NCBI GenBank assembly: GCA_903813345.2
Contig: CAIIXF020000002.1
Span: forward strand, 28,341,223 to 28,405,222
Origin: Owenia fusiformis
Taxonomy: Eukaryota; Annelida; Polychaeta; Sabellida; Oweniidae
DNA: 64,000 nt
Direction of reading: 5' to 3'
This document shows positions 12,540-25,580 of this stretch, in pieces; position 1 is the first letter of the stretch, and each line of letters begins with the position of its first letter. The notes beneath the pieces are model-generated. The model was not told the DNA's origin. It searched no databases and was given only the letters and a program-made list of their open reading frames with translations. The translations under genes and the position numbers were made by a program.

Positions 12540-15500
12540 TGCTCTGAGGTCTATATTACGATTCGAACATGAACACTCACCAAATTGTTTCGAATATTCA
12601 TCATGGTCCGCCATTACTACGACCCATCGTTATGACGTCACACATTACATGTATTAACTGGGTTATTGATCTCGAATTTAACCCAGCTGAAGCATTGACT
12701 TTGTTTACAGTTTATAGAAGGCGTGAATACAGTCATGTTCGAATATCATATATGTCACATGATTCAATTGTTCTCGCCTCCTCACAGTGCCTCACAATAA
12801 CTAGACTTTCCTTTATTGACTTAAAGTTCTAAATCCTCAAGTGTCTTGGGTTGTCCATCGCGGACTAAACGATATGCATCATATATGGTAATACCTGCAA
12901 TTTATCCATTTTAATGTTCCCGAAATCCCAAACCTTTAAAGTGCCTGATAAACTATAAAATGCGCATGCGTCCAGGTGTTGATAAACTATAAATAGCGAA
13001 AACCCAGGGTTTGTCATCACAAGGTAAGCCAGGACGTGTTGAGCAAACATCTAGTGTTGATATTGAATTTACATGTAGCCAGATAAGTTTCCTTATTGAA
13101 ATTACATATAGTTATTAGCAATACTTTGTAGGTGATAATTAATAAAATATGAGTATACAAATATGAGAGAAATTGGCCATTTCGAACCTGTTGAAAGTTT
13201 GTGGCTCTCGGCTACACCGGGGAATTTACTTCCATGTGTACAGACACAAATGTGGGGCTCCCCAAGAGGTACGCGAGAAGGTGACCTGGCATCAAATGTA
13301 CGACTAAATGCTTCTAATAAGTTATTGCAAACGACAATTCCGAGCATTCATCTCAATGAAGTATTTTGAAGTGAAGAAAATATGATTTTTGTTTTGAAAC
13401 ATGGATTCAAATGAACGTAACTTCATTCTGACAACTAATCAAAACTGAACAAAATTGATTATACGTAACAGACGATTTATTGTTTTACAATGTTTTGATC
13501 GGCTAAACGAATGAAACCAAGAAATTATGACATGTAAAATGGCAATTTTGAAATGTAAAATTTAAAAGTGACAAACACAACCTCCCTATCCACTCTTTAT
13601 GAGCCTTAATATGTACATGCAGCAGTGGTAGTGTACAGCTTATTATCACACTACTGGGCTTTGTATTCTAAAGCTTGTTGTTTTTAATAACACTGTTGCA
13701 CTCGACGTAAATGTTTTGTGTGTGCGCACTCAACGATAATCATTGTTTTATCCCGGTTATATGACCTCGGCAATTATAACAAAACCGTACTAAACGAAAA
13801 AAAAAAAAAATAAGAGAAAGCTTTCACACACATATAAAAAATGAACTAGTCTAATCCGCCAGTATAAACTCTGTTATATACGTAGCCAGGTCGGGCGCAC
13901 ACTTTAAAAACAAGCGTATATGTTTTACATGTACAGCTTAGTTCTATACTACAAATCAAGATTATTATATAGAAGGCGAATGGTATATAAACACCAGTAT
14001 ATATGGGGTAGATGATAAGGCCTCTTTGAAATATCAATTTTTCTCAGTGTGCACTCCTTCCAGGATCACTAGGTCCACTCATAAGCTCTTAACACGTATA
14101 TGCTATTACCTATTATTACCTTCAAAATGACATATCCAAAATTGTACAAAAACGGCTTACAATTTCGCATCCTGGTGGGGTGTTTACCTTATCTTCGGAT
14201 GTTTCAAAAGAGCTTTTTGCACAAATCTTCTAAAATATAAATTTTGAAAAAACACCTGGTGGTAGCCTGGGGGAATATCCACGTATATAACGGGCACCAT
14301 GGGACACGAGATTGCAATGTTAAACGAGTAAGTAAACGAGTTCAAAATAGAATTCATCTGGATCTATGGGATTTAATTTGTAAACAATTGAGTATAACCT
14401 CGTCCCTTGCAGGCATCCAAAAAATAATTCAGTCATTTTTATATTGAAACTGAAAAATGTGGTCGTCAACTTCGGGTTAAGACCCGTACCTATATGTACA
14501 TATCCGCTGTCGCCGTCGAAATTGATTATGATGAGAAGCCTCTAGGATGTGTTTGGTGGTAAGGGATCTAAATAATGGGATCGGACTAGTATCATCTGAC
14601 CATTTGAAAGGATCTTTGCAAAATTGTTTTCTCATAAGTTCCAATTCCGCGAAAATCCTCAAGGTTTGAACTATTTTCTTTTGCTGGGGGGGGGGGGCAG
14701 TTGGATGGAACATTTAAATCATAAGTGTTGAATTAAAATAACTAATGAAACGAGAAGTGATTCTCCAGATTGACATCTGAAGCCAATTGTAGATCTACAG
14801 TAGTACTGACGCCAGGACCGACGGACCGTTAATCTTGCACGTCATCGCCAACCCGGCGCCGCTTCGGAGAACAGTACGAAAATCGAATACTAGTTGAAAG
14901 GCCGAAAAGATGCATTATGTCAGTCTATATCTACCAGTTCACTCTAAAAACACCTGCATAGTTTCCGAGATTAAAGATTTGTAAGTTCGTCACAAAACTG
15001 TCACATAGCCTACTCCCGACTTGTCATTTTGATTGTTTACACTCTGCCCGATTACGCTCTTGATCACATGTGTCACTTCCGGTAGAAATTGACTAATACA
15101 TTCTGATCATATTTTATCGAATCTCTTCTTAACTATGAAGCCAAGCACATTTAGACCGTGTAGGTTGAAAAATCTTGTGATCGCAATGCAAAAACACTAC
15201 GAGGAATTCTTTTGTGATGAGTATTGACCTTAGGTACTTTTCTAAAAATGATTGTTTTCTGGGTTCGAACAATTCACTCCGAGTGAAAGAATGTACATGT
15301 ACTTGTATAACATAACTCATGGTATCAATTATCCCAAGGCACTAGTTCTTGCACTTTAAAAACACGATAGATCTCATGTACAATTCAAGGGACTCAATAG
15401 GCCTAATCCAGATACCAGCAGTAGGTGTAGTCAGTACCAGTTTCATCGAGTTGGCTAATTCGGGTCAGTTAGCATAGCAGATATTAGAAAGTTCCCTTAA

Positions 15501-16112
15501 GGTCAGGGGCATGTTCCGAATTTTTCTGCATTCCTAACATGCACCCTTAACTCGAATATTCATCAGTTCTAATAGATCTTCATATTCTCATTATGTATCA
15601 GATATTCAAATGGAAATATGTCCACGGACACGATCCACGCCGTGATTAAAACAGTGCCATTTTCAAAGAAGCGGGACTGAAGGAACATTTTCTGTACCTG
15701 TACTTTCAGATATCACGTCCTACATAATCGTATGTCAACCAGTCAACATGTACAATTGAACATCAACTAAGACGACGTTGACGTGACTAGATCAAGGCAA
15801 AACCATGGACCTTCTATACAAGAAACACAACGGTATGATAATACGTTATTTATATTAACTGGAGAGGTTAAGCTTTGCATATTTAATGGAAACTGAACCT
15901 GTACGTATCACTCGACCATATACAAAGCATGTAGCCTTCTCATATAAATAGCCGTTCAAATCCAGTGTTTGTTTAGACTACACCATAGCGTGTAATGATT
16001 CTATAGTATGTCATTGATGCGGTTTTATAGCTGGTTTTCTAATACATATTTTAAACGAGCTCGTTTCGTAAGATTTTTGGCGCTAAATCATGCATGACAT
16101 ACATCATCGTGT

Positions 16113-16298
16113 TCAGCAAGAATTCAACTGTGCATCGAAATCAAAATTGACAGCATAGTGTTCAATAGACACGAGTAAAATGGTTCCCGTTGACCCAACG
16201 TCAAATTTCAAATCTCCCGTTCTAAACCCGAAACTCTGAAGCTGAAAGAGTATCTGAAGTAGACTAAGCGCGCATAAAACTATGAGCGCTCGATACAT
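16113..16298 (-). CDS. orphan small ORF with N-terminal hydrophobic segment (weak candidate)
   Basis: This minus-strand frame of 61 codons begins MYRALIVLCALSLLQILFQ, which looks like a signal peptide or signal anchor. The remainder has no recognised domain. It lies head-to-head with receptor B, about 500 bp upstream of its start. No partner exon or clear donor site was found, so it could be a lone first exon or a chance frame. I do not recognise it. Confidence 0.2.
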   Translation of the reverse strand: MYRALIVLCALSLLQILFQLQSFGFRTGDLKFDVGSTGTILLVSIEHYAVNFDFDAQLNSC

Positions 16299-16791
16299 TC
16301 CTTTGTTAATTTTTGTACTTTGCGTTCACGGTTACGTTGTGAAAAACATCGTTAGCTTAACCTCTCCATTATTTGTTATTGAGTTGTAAATTCGCCGCTT
16401 AATTTTTTCCTTTATACATGTCGTTACAAGTCCGACTATGTCAGTCCATCCGCTGAAATATGAATTGTCACGGACCATAATAGGAAGTTTAAGCTTGAAA
16501 TGTTTTTGACAACCTAAACGTGGACGGAAAATATTTAAGTGATGCATTTGTACCATGGGCAATATTGGTCATACGTACGATTTTATATGCAAGCTTTAAC
16601 TCCCTATAGCTAATATCTTATTATGACCATTATCCTAGTTGATGTTTTAATTGATGAACATAAACTCTGTTATCTACACTATTTATTGATATCTCACTTT
16701 TTGTAGATGCCTAAACATTGATCATAACATGACTTGTATCTCCTTTTCATAAAGGGCAATAAAGATATACAAACACAGTTGGGAATCCAGC

Positions 16792-19700
16792 ATGGCAGAA
16801 TTCAAGCGGAACATCCCGGTATTTACAAAGACAGATTTAACAGTAGGAGCAGTATTTGGTGAAGGTGGTTTTGGAAGTGTATATGTTGGGAAACTTGAGA
16901 AACTTCATCAACGAGTTGCAGTAAAGGTGTTTAAAGCAAATCGTGGAGAAACGATATCAGAAAGGTAAAAAAATAGTATCTAATAAGTAGTTGAAGTTTT
17001 ACGAATCCTCCTGCACATACGTTTTTACAAACATTTAGTTAGACTAAGCAACGTCCCATTTTACTGTCTTTGTACTTGAAATGGAAAAAATGAAAGGGAA
17101 ATATATCAGTGTTTTATATTAAAGTCTAGCGTATAATCAACGGGATAATCTAGATAATGTGTACGAAATTAAGATACAGTTATGAGATAATTGTAATTAT
17201 AGCTTGTTTAAGAGCATGGCAAACCCTTCAAATAACGAAATCGATCAAAATTTGAAAGGTTTATCATAACATCTGACATCAGACATTTTTGATTACTCGG
17301 ATGCTACAGTATTTTGTTTATTTTAGACACCGAAACATGTTAATAAAAGAGGCCAATCATATGTTCGATGCTAGACATCCAAATGTTGTACACATATTCG
17401 GGATTGTCTTAGAAACAGATTACTATGCGATTGTAATGGACTTCTGCCCAACTGGGTCAGTTAAAACGTAAGAGATAATTCTGATTAGTGCTACTGTAAG
17501 GTTCAGTTCGACCATCCGTGATACCTCACGTTCCAAAAAACAGTCAACACTCAAATAAAGTACAGTTAAACTTCGAAAATCGTGCAGGCTAGAAACTGTA
17601 CATAACAACCCATAGTGACTATAGTAAAAAAGTGAGCAAGCCAGAAGGCGATCAATGCAATATAAATTTATGTTCCAATAAGATAGGCTTTTGACCAGTC
17701 TTATTGTATCATTTTGCAATATATATAGATATAAATAATATATGAGCATAACCATTCTTATAATTGTTTACTTCAGCTTGTTGAAACATTATCCAGACAC
17801 TTCCATTAGGCTTAGATACAGAATTTTACATCAAGTGGCAATTGCGATGAACTTCTTACATCAAATGAACCCAATAATCCTACACTTGGACCTTAAGGCT
17901 GAAAACGTTTTACTTGATAGTTACTGCAACGTTAAGGTAAAACGATGTGTTGAATCTATTTATACTTTTTATATATTTTGTATATTTTGCAACTTCATGC
18001 TTGAAATGACATGTTTTTTAAGTTGCAAGATATGAAAACATACATGTTCTAAAAAAAAATTCTGTTTAAGTTGTGTGATTTTGGGTTGTCCAAAGCACGG
18101 AAAGAGATAACATCAACAAGTGTTACAAGCAAAGGAGGCTTTGGAACTGTAACTCACATGTCCCCACAGCAGTTGGAAAATTCTAAATCACCTACGAAAC
18201 AAGATGACGTGTACTCGTGAGTAGATATTTTAAACAATCTCAGTTTTGAATCCGAAAACACGAAGAACAATAATAGAAAATCAAAAACCCGAAAATCTCC
18301 ATATATTCTAATTAATTAATAATAAAGTAGATCAATACTCACTTTAAGCCAGGCGCAGACTCTCCGAGATGGCTTCAATAATAAAAGAGTTTTTTCATGT
18401 TAAATCATGGTTGAATATTTGTCATAACAAAATTTATGTTTTCCAGATTTGGAATTCTCATATGGGAAGTGTTTACATCAGGAATGCAGCCGTACGAAGG
18501 TTAGCTTCAAATGACAGGGTGTATGCTAATAATATTCGTGAACATTATTTGGTTTTGATTGGTTTTAATTGCATTGCTAATGCCTAAACGATACAACATT
18601 CCTGTTGCCTTTCAACAGTGTGTTATCTAGAGATTATACTGTCGTTTCATTCTGTTGTCACCCGAACGACATCCAATTATTCTGTGTGCATCACGGTACC
18701 AAATTATAATGTCAGACATTTGCAGTATCATTTTTATCCATGCTTTTTGCAGAAGTTATACGTTTTAATGAGTATGAATTTTCATATTTAGATAATCGTT
18801 ACCATGAAATCTTAGTGGGTGTTGCAATACTGCAAATGCGCCCCAAACCGGAGTTCCTCCTTGACACGAGAAAAGACTGTCATTTAGAGGAACTGTACAT
18901 ATTGATGAAAAAGTGTTACACTCATAATCCATCAGAAAGGCCAACTTTTGATGGTAAGATAGTTCCTAATTAAAACCTAATATGTAGTTGCCATACGTTA
19001 ATATATTATAACAATTTCTTACAATGAATTTATGTCTGTTAGCTAGTCTTTATCCAGAGTAGTATTCCTTCCACTTTGACACTAACATTTTTATTGAGTC
19101 TCAAATACATATACATGTAAGTTCTATACAAGGCATGTATTGTGTCAATACCTGACAAGATTCAGACAAAACGTAATAGTCAATTATGAAGAAGCGAAAA
19201 CAAACTTAAAAATATTACAATGTTTTCTTGAATTAAAATGTTTTGATGAATTAATTTGTATTTTCTAGAGTGTGCAGTATCCTTGGAAGGTTTCTTGGAC
19301 ACAGACGAGAGAAAGTTACAGCTTGACGTAGAAAAGGCAACCGAAAAAGTTAAAGCCAAAGTAGGTTTTAGACACATTGAATTGCTTGTGTTATGAATCA
19401 TGAAATATTTCATGGAAACAAAGAAGATGAGCATCACATGAAAGGGATAAGTATCTCCCAGAAAATTCTAAAAAGTCTGATTATATTTTCGACTTTTGGC
19501 AAATATGGAGTATAGACCTTTAAGTAATATTTATGTATTTGTATCTTATAGTATTATTTCGATGTTGTTAAGTCCGATTGTCAAATTCTATGGAGAAACA
19601 AACATTCAAAACAGGCAACGTAAAAGGTAGTTTAAATACTCGTGATTATATACTTCAATAAAATGCTTTCATTTTTCAATTTATACCAGGAACAGCTCGG

Positions 19701-21331
19701 GACCTATAACAACGAATCAAAAATTGACTGTCAGAATCTAACAGAGGCAGTAAGCTCACGCTATATCGCTGTACATCAACACGAGGATGAAAATGAAGCT
19801 GAACATGACGTCGTAATCTCTGAACATTTACGCAAACGCTCAAAACACAGTTCAAATACAGATAGAGGCCAAATCAAATCTGAGCGATCTTCCAGGAGTA
19901 CTGCGTCACAATTAAAGGGAGAATTGGTCGAAACAAAAATGGCGACGGACTTCACTCAAGCTCCAAAGTTCAATAGATTCGTGATTTTCATTGTTCTCTG
20001 CTTTGTTTTGTTGTTACTTGGACTATTAGTGTTTAAACCAAATCAAACATCAAAATGTGCTGAAAAGGCGGAACTTAAAATCAACAGTAAGCCTTGATTT
20101 ATAAATTTTAGATCACATCATCGTCTCTGCATTGCCAAGTAAATGGAGTTAGATTTTATTTCTGACCATCCAATTATGTATTAACAATTCAATGATTTAC
20201 TTTGTCGATTCAATCAATTATAATTAAATAATTAATTTCAGTGGATTCTGGTATGTTCAGATATAAGAGTAGAGAAGGATGGGGAGCGAGACCTCGCGTC
20301 GATGACCCAATTCAACTTAAGACGCCAACTCAGTACGTCATCATCATGCATACAGCTGGGCTGGATTGCGTTGAAATGATCGATTGTTGTCAGAGTGTCG
20401 TTGAAATTCAAAATCTCCATATGGATAAGAACAGTATGTACACTATTAAACATAAAAACTGCATTGTGCTTATAAGTAGAGTATTTGAGATATATTAATT
20501 AATACTTTATTACACTTTTTCAAGGTAACAATTCATATTCATTATTATATTTTCAGGGTGGTCTGACATCGGGTACAACTTTCTTATCGGTAGCTATGGA
20601 GTTGTTTACGAAGGGCGGGGATGGGGAGTTGAGGGGGCTCATACTAAAAGGTAAGGAAATTAGTGTTCGTCATTTATAAAGAAAATACTCTGAATCGAAT
20701 TTTTGCTGCTATTTATGTTTTTATGACTATCATGAATATGAAATGAGAACAAGTAATGTTGTATGAGTAATTGTCACATGTACTTTGTTTATTCTAATTG
20801 TTTAGCTGGAACAAGAAATCAGTTGGAATAGCCTTTATCGGTGATTTCCGCCTCAGAAAACCAGATGACAAAGCCCTTCAAGCCCTTGAAGAAATCCTAC
20901 ACTACGGAGTAGTTAATAAGCTCTTGATGGCAAATTATACAATGTACGGCCAGTGTCAATTGCGGCCTTTCATGAGTCCAGGGGAGAAGCTTTACAATGA
21001 ACTGATGACCTGGCCACATTGGGTACGTACAGTATATATACGTTTGTTACAATCGATTGCAAACACTCTACTTCTCTTGAGACTACCCAACAGGAATTTC
21101 TAAAAACAAAATGAATTATGACTTTTCACCCTGCGTCCACATTTTTACATACTTGAAACATTTGGAATTTGATTATCCTATTATTACTTGGGAATGTCTA
21201 TTTCATTGAAATACAAAATCATGTTGTTTTTATAGCAATACCGTGATGTACCCCAAAACGAAGAACTAGATGGTGATAGAGCAGCTTACTGTTTTGACAG
21301 AAAACCTCCCATGGTAGCAAAACCTACATGA
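16792..21331 (+). CDS. receptor B: RIPK-like kinase - TM - PGRP fusion
   Basis: Twelve exons join in frame to 653 residues: 16792-16964, 17327-17467, 17777-17936, 18071-18216, 18447-18499, 18753-18953, 19269-19360, 19690-20086, 20242-20433, 20557-20650, 20806-21022, 21236-21331. Exons 1-6 encode a complete kinase domain of tyrosine-kinase-like/RIPK type: glycine loop GEGGFGSV (23-30), VAVK lysine K45, helix C E66, HLDLKAEN with catalytic D143, DFG at 161-163, MSPQQLE, DDVYSFGILIWE and a final ERPTF. All catalytic residues are present. Exon 7 is a charged, coil-like stretch. Exon 8 carries the juxtamembrane region and one TM (about 419-439). Exons 9-12 are the PGRP domain with the same phases as A and C. 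There is no signal peptide, so the kinase should face the cytosol. The substrate is unknown; peptidoglycan-triggered kinase signalling is inferred. The start is the first ATG before the kinase; an untranslated upstream exon is possible. Confidence 0.88.
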
Positions 21332-22794
21332 ACATGCGAGAGAGAACATTGAGGCCGTCCGATATCTTGCTTCCTAGGAGAGCGCCCCTATTAAATCATC
21401 TAAGATTACGTTTTAACTTTTAAGACACCCAACTAGTTGAAGCAATTGCAATGATTATAGAAGAATGGTCAATGTAGTCCTCCTTTTCAGTGAAATCTGG
21501 GGGACGTGTGCATTTCCTTCAAATAATCCAAGAATATTGTAAAATCATTGACATAAAAAAGAATCTCACACAATTTAGAAATAACAGTGTAATAAAGTGG
21601 TGATGAACTGAATCTCGAGATTATTTGAACAAAGACATATAATCATATTATACACATGTGTGTTATTATCAAACATTCTCAATAAGGCAGACTAGTGTAA
21701 TTTGCGCACATGCAGACATTGCAATATCACGAAAATGTGTCACACACTGATGATGGATCAGAGCGGACATCCTTATGCACTTACTGTGTGTTTGTATGTT
21801 AGGAGCTGTTTATGATCTTCTTCAATCAAATACATGCAGTCTCTATCATACCAGAATGACAAAATCACTGATTGTGCAACAATGATGCAAGTGATAACTG
21901 AGAATGTTTCATGCCAAAATAAAGTTACAAACATTGGTGCAAAGGCCTGTGGTAGATCGTTTGGTAGAACTCTTAGCGATCGGAAATCAGAAGATAGCAT
22001 TAAACTACCCAATGGATTGGCCCCCAGGGTCATCTTACTTTACACCCTTGATTTTTTGAAGGGCCTCTGAAAGCGCTTTACAGCATCAGAAACTAAATTC
22101 TGCAAAAATAATTGATGGAATCAGTGTGATATTACATTGCATGTGCACATGGGCAAGGGTACCTCAGATTTGCTTTGAAGAACATGTTGAGGGGACCGCA
22201 TGTTAATGTGGATAGACAAATGAGCATATGCAAGACAAATAGGACAATTACAGAATGACTCAGTTAAAGGTCAAGCTTCTACTCAGAGGAAAGTTAAATG
22301 TTAAAGAAACTGTTCCTCTTTTGCCATTTGGTCCATCCAATCACTTAAAAGTTGGCGCAAGTCAGATTTTACCATGGGACACTAAAAGCTGTCCTGTGGA
22401 GCCAATCAAGGACAGATTTTGAATCTGATGGTATCAAATTATTCGAGAAAGATTTGTCTTTTGGTATCCAAGGTATATCTTATGGGAAAAGTCAAAATTA
22501 TGAAAGATATTGAACTTTTTGTAAGTGTAACATTTTTTTGAGACACACTGTATATTCGAAAATCACATTCCCTTTCTTTAATTGATATTCAACAATAAAA
22601 TTGTTCAGCTTAGTTATTGGTTTCATCAGCTTGTATTCGCGAATGTAATTTTCGTCTAGCGGTTACCTGGCTGATCGCAATAGTACAATTTCTAAATAGC
22701 TTAATAAAGCTGAATAAAGCTGACATAATAGATGTCACCTTTGTTCATCTTGGGCAAACCTTCCATTGAGTTCTATGCTAAAAGCTTGCAATAG
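21332..22794. other. 3' flank of receptor B, no gene seen
   Basis: This holds the B 3'UTR and then non-coding sequence. Two overlapping open frames on opposite strands (21773-22070) have no domain-like content. A word near 22640 (TATTCGCGAATGTAATTTTCG) recurs in variant form near 23622, 25707 and 25895, marking an older repeat family that fills 22.5-25.9 kb. Confidence 0.5.
21591..21596 (+). terminator. candidate poly(A) signal of receptor B
   Basis: An AATAAA hexamer lies 260 nt after the stop codon of receptor B, in A-rich sequence. No competing signal lies closer. Confidence 0.45.
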
Positions 22795-24170
22795 TCACTT
22801 AATTTCATCAAAGAGTGTTAGTTAAATCTGTCTGAAATTTCAATGGAATACTATTAAATGACCCTGTCAATGAACATATTGTGATTTAACATGAAAATGT
22901 TGGTTGTCATACGATTAAACCATGGTTTTAAAGAATTTTAGCATAACATCAATGGAGATTTGGCCCAAGTTTTTTTAGAATACTATGGAGAATGATTTAA
23001 ATGACATAAATGTGTAAATCAAAGATATTATTGTAGGAAACATATCACTGAATTCAAATATGCTATCAAAAAGAAAGAAAGGTAAGTCATTAGAGGTAAA
23101 ATGTGCAAATCTCTTAAAATCTCATGAAAAAAACGAGAATAAGCGAGATTTCAAAATCATTTAGAAACTCCTCTATTGGTTGACAAACTAATTTAGAACC
23201 CGCCGTGGCTGCAAGTTATCGTGTCAAACTCAATCGCTACTTACTTATAGAATGAATGATTTTGGTACTTAGTTCAGCTTTAGTGCACTGTATCGTGACA
23301 GTCAATCGACTCTCTTTTGTGTCACATTGGTTTTGGATAACATGCCAAGTGTCCATTCTTTACAAGAAAATGAATCACGGAAACAATGAACTCTTCTTTG
23401 TTACAACTTTACATTCTTTGAAATAAAACACAGCTCATTCTATTTTGTTGCTACCTAAATGAGGATTAACTATGGGAATAGCCAAATGGTAACGAAACGC
23501 GACCCGTGCATAATATGGGTCTAACATACCAGTACATCTACTATCATCATATTATGCTATATATACACAATCTTGTCAAACCAACAACATTGTTCTAGGT
23601 TGAAAGGTTATTCTAAGCTTGAATTCGCAAATGCAATTTTTGGCTAGCGGCTATCGGATTGATTGCAATTGCGTCAGACTCAATAGCTGACCTAAATAAC
23701 GGGTTAATCTGCCTATCTAGCAGCAAGTTACAATGACCTAGTATACGATTTTTCGCTAATTCAACCGAACGCGCGGTTATATCAAATGCTAGTAACAATA
23801 GTATAGTTTCCATATAGCTTTTGAAATCTCGCTAAATCTCGTTTTTCGTGAGATTTTAAGAGACTTGCATATTAGACCTCTAATGACTTACATTACCTTC
23901 TTTTAAATGGTATATTTGAATTCAGTGGAATGTTTTCTCCTAAAATAGCTTTGATTTACACAGTTATGTAATTTGAATAATTTTCTATGACAATTTAAAA
24001 AAAGTTGGGCCAAATGTCCATAGATGCAATGCTAAAATTCTTTAAAACCGTGGATTATTTGTATGTCAATCAACATTAGCATGTTTAATCACAACATGTT
24101 CGTAAACAGGGTCATCATGTGGTATATCATTCAAGTTTTATACAGATTCAACAAACACACTTTGATAAAT
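22795..24170. repeat. large inverted repeat (foldback element)
   Basis: The arms at about 22800-23165 and 23820-24160 are diverged reverse complements. For example, CCATGGTTTTAAAGAATTTT (22920-22939) matches the inverse of AATTCTTTAAAACCGTGG (24036-24053), and CTCTTAAAATCTCATGAAAA (about 23113) matches the inverse of TGAGATTTTAAGAGACTT. The loop is about 650 bp and holds no recognisable gene. Confidence 0.75.
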
Positions 24171-24300
24171 CATGAAATTAAGCCACTTTTCCAAGATTTT
24201 AGCATGTAAGTGAATGGAGCTCTAGCCAGAGTTAAAAGCTGAATAAAAGATGGCAGCACGAGATTTCATTGACTTTTCTGCTATTTAGAAACTATCCTAT

Positions 24301-24695
24301 TACCTACGATCTATTCGCTAATTCAACCGAGCCGCTTTATTAAATGCTAGTAACAATGACCTACCATTTATTCGCCAATTCAACCGAGCCGCTTTATTAA
24401 ATGCTAGTAACAATGACCTACCATTTATTCGCTAATTCGACCGAGCTGCTTTATTAAATGTGAGTAACAATGACCTACAATCTATTGGCTAAATCAACCG
24501 AGCGGCTTTATTAAATGCAAGTAACAATGACCTACGATCTGTTCACTAATTCAACCGAGCTGCTTTTTTAAATGCTAGTAACAATGACCTACCATTTATT
24601 CGCTAATTCGACCGAGCTGCTTTATTAAATGTGAGTAACAATGACCTACAATCTATCGGCTAAATCAACCGAGCGGCTTTATTAAATGCAAGTAA
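24301..24695. repeat. 57-bp tandem array, left half
   Basis: About seven units carry TGACCTAC...ATTCGCTAATTC... followed by a TTTATTAAATG...AGTAACAA tail. The variants follow a fixed order that is repeated in the right half, so this is a higher-order array. Confidence 0.92.
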
Positions 24696-25133
24696 GGCCG
24701 TAAGAAGTAGATTCTTTGTTTTGCGTCCCCTTGCTTGCACGATTTTGAGAAATCAGAAAAAACAAACACAACCAAATACATGTAGCAATCACAAGGGTCT
24801 GAATCAGATGTCAATCAGAATCAGACGAAATGGCAGATAATTTGATGTGCATCAAAATTGACAGTGTTATTAATTAGTTTGGCATACATAGTGTGTTTTC
24901 TTATTTTTTACCCTTGAATAATAGCTATGTTTAAATATATTATATAAAATGTATAGATGTGTGTTTGTAATCACTACAAATTGGTATGTCATCCCTTTTT
25001 ATGCCCATAAAATGTATAGATTTCTCAGCAAACAAGTTTGTGTTTTTTCTTGAGTTTGTGTTTGTTTTCCTTGTACCCTTGTATGATTTTGATTTTGCCA
25101 GGACGCAAAACAAAGAATCTACTTCTTATGGCC
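24696..25133. mobile_element. 438-bp MITE with TAA target duplication (PIF/Harbinger-like)
   Basis: The ends GGCCGTAAGAAGTAGATTCT and AGAATCTACTTCTTATGGCC are near-perfect inverted repeats of about 33 bp. TAA flanks both sides (24693-24695 and 25134-25136). Removing the element and one TAA restores an intact 57-bp unit, so the insertion is clean and younger than the array. A 3-bp TAA duplication with GGCC ends fits PIF/Harbinger. There is no transposase. Confidence 0.85.
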
Positions 25134-25136
25134 TAA

Positions 25137-25580
25137 CAATGACCTACGATCTGTTCGCTAATTCAACCGAGCGGTTTTATTAAATGCTAGTAACAATGAC
25201 CTACCATTTATTCGCCAATTCAACCGAGCCGCTTTATTAAATGCTAGTAACAATGACCTACCATTTATTCGCTAATTCGACCGAGCTGCTTTATTAAATG
25301 TGAGTAACAATGACCTACAATCTATTGGCTAAATCAACCGAGCGGCTTTATTAAATGCAAGTAACAATGACCTACGATCTGTTCACTAATTCAACCGAGC
25401 TGCTTTTTTAAATGCTAGTAACAATGACCTACCATTTATTCGCTAATTCGACCGAGCTGCTTTATTAAATGTGAGTAACAATGACCTACAATCTATCGGC
25501 TAAATCAACCGAGCGGCTTTATTAAATGCAAGTAACAATGACCTACGATCTGTTCGATAATTCAACCGAGCGGCTTTATT
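25137..25580. repeat. 57-bp tandem array, right half
   Basis: About eight units continue the array beyond the MITE. The sequence of unit variants largely reproduces the left half, indicating a higher-order repeat of about six units (about 342 bp). Confidence 0.92.

Larger units (their letters stand above)
10102..16112. other. intergenic region between receptors A and B
   Basis: After the A 3'UTR I see no convincing coding exon. The open frames here have no recognisable domain and no supporting splice structure. The region holds one compact MITE (12414-12539), an A-run near 13800 and a G-run near 14687. An ATG-plus-donor string at 15805-15833 was considered as a first exon for B and rejected on reading phase. 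Confidence 0.5.

Noticed and set aside
12078-13369. Several 60-90 codon ORFs between receptors A and B
   Set aside because: They partly overlap or flank a MITE and have no domain-like sequence or consistent splice sites.
15805-15833. ATG-plus-donor string considered as first exon of receptor B
   Set aside because: It has good initiation context and a GTATGA donor in phase 1, but no acceptor before the kinase exon gives a compatible open frame. The ATG at 16792 is simpler.
21773-22070. Overlapping ORFs on both strands downstream of receptor B
   Set aside because: No domain, no splice structure and no compositional signal; ordinary chance frames.
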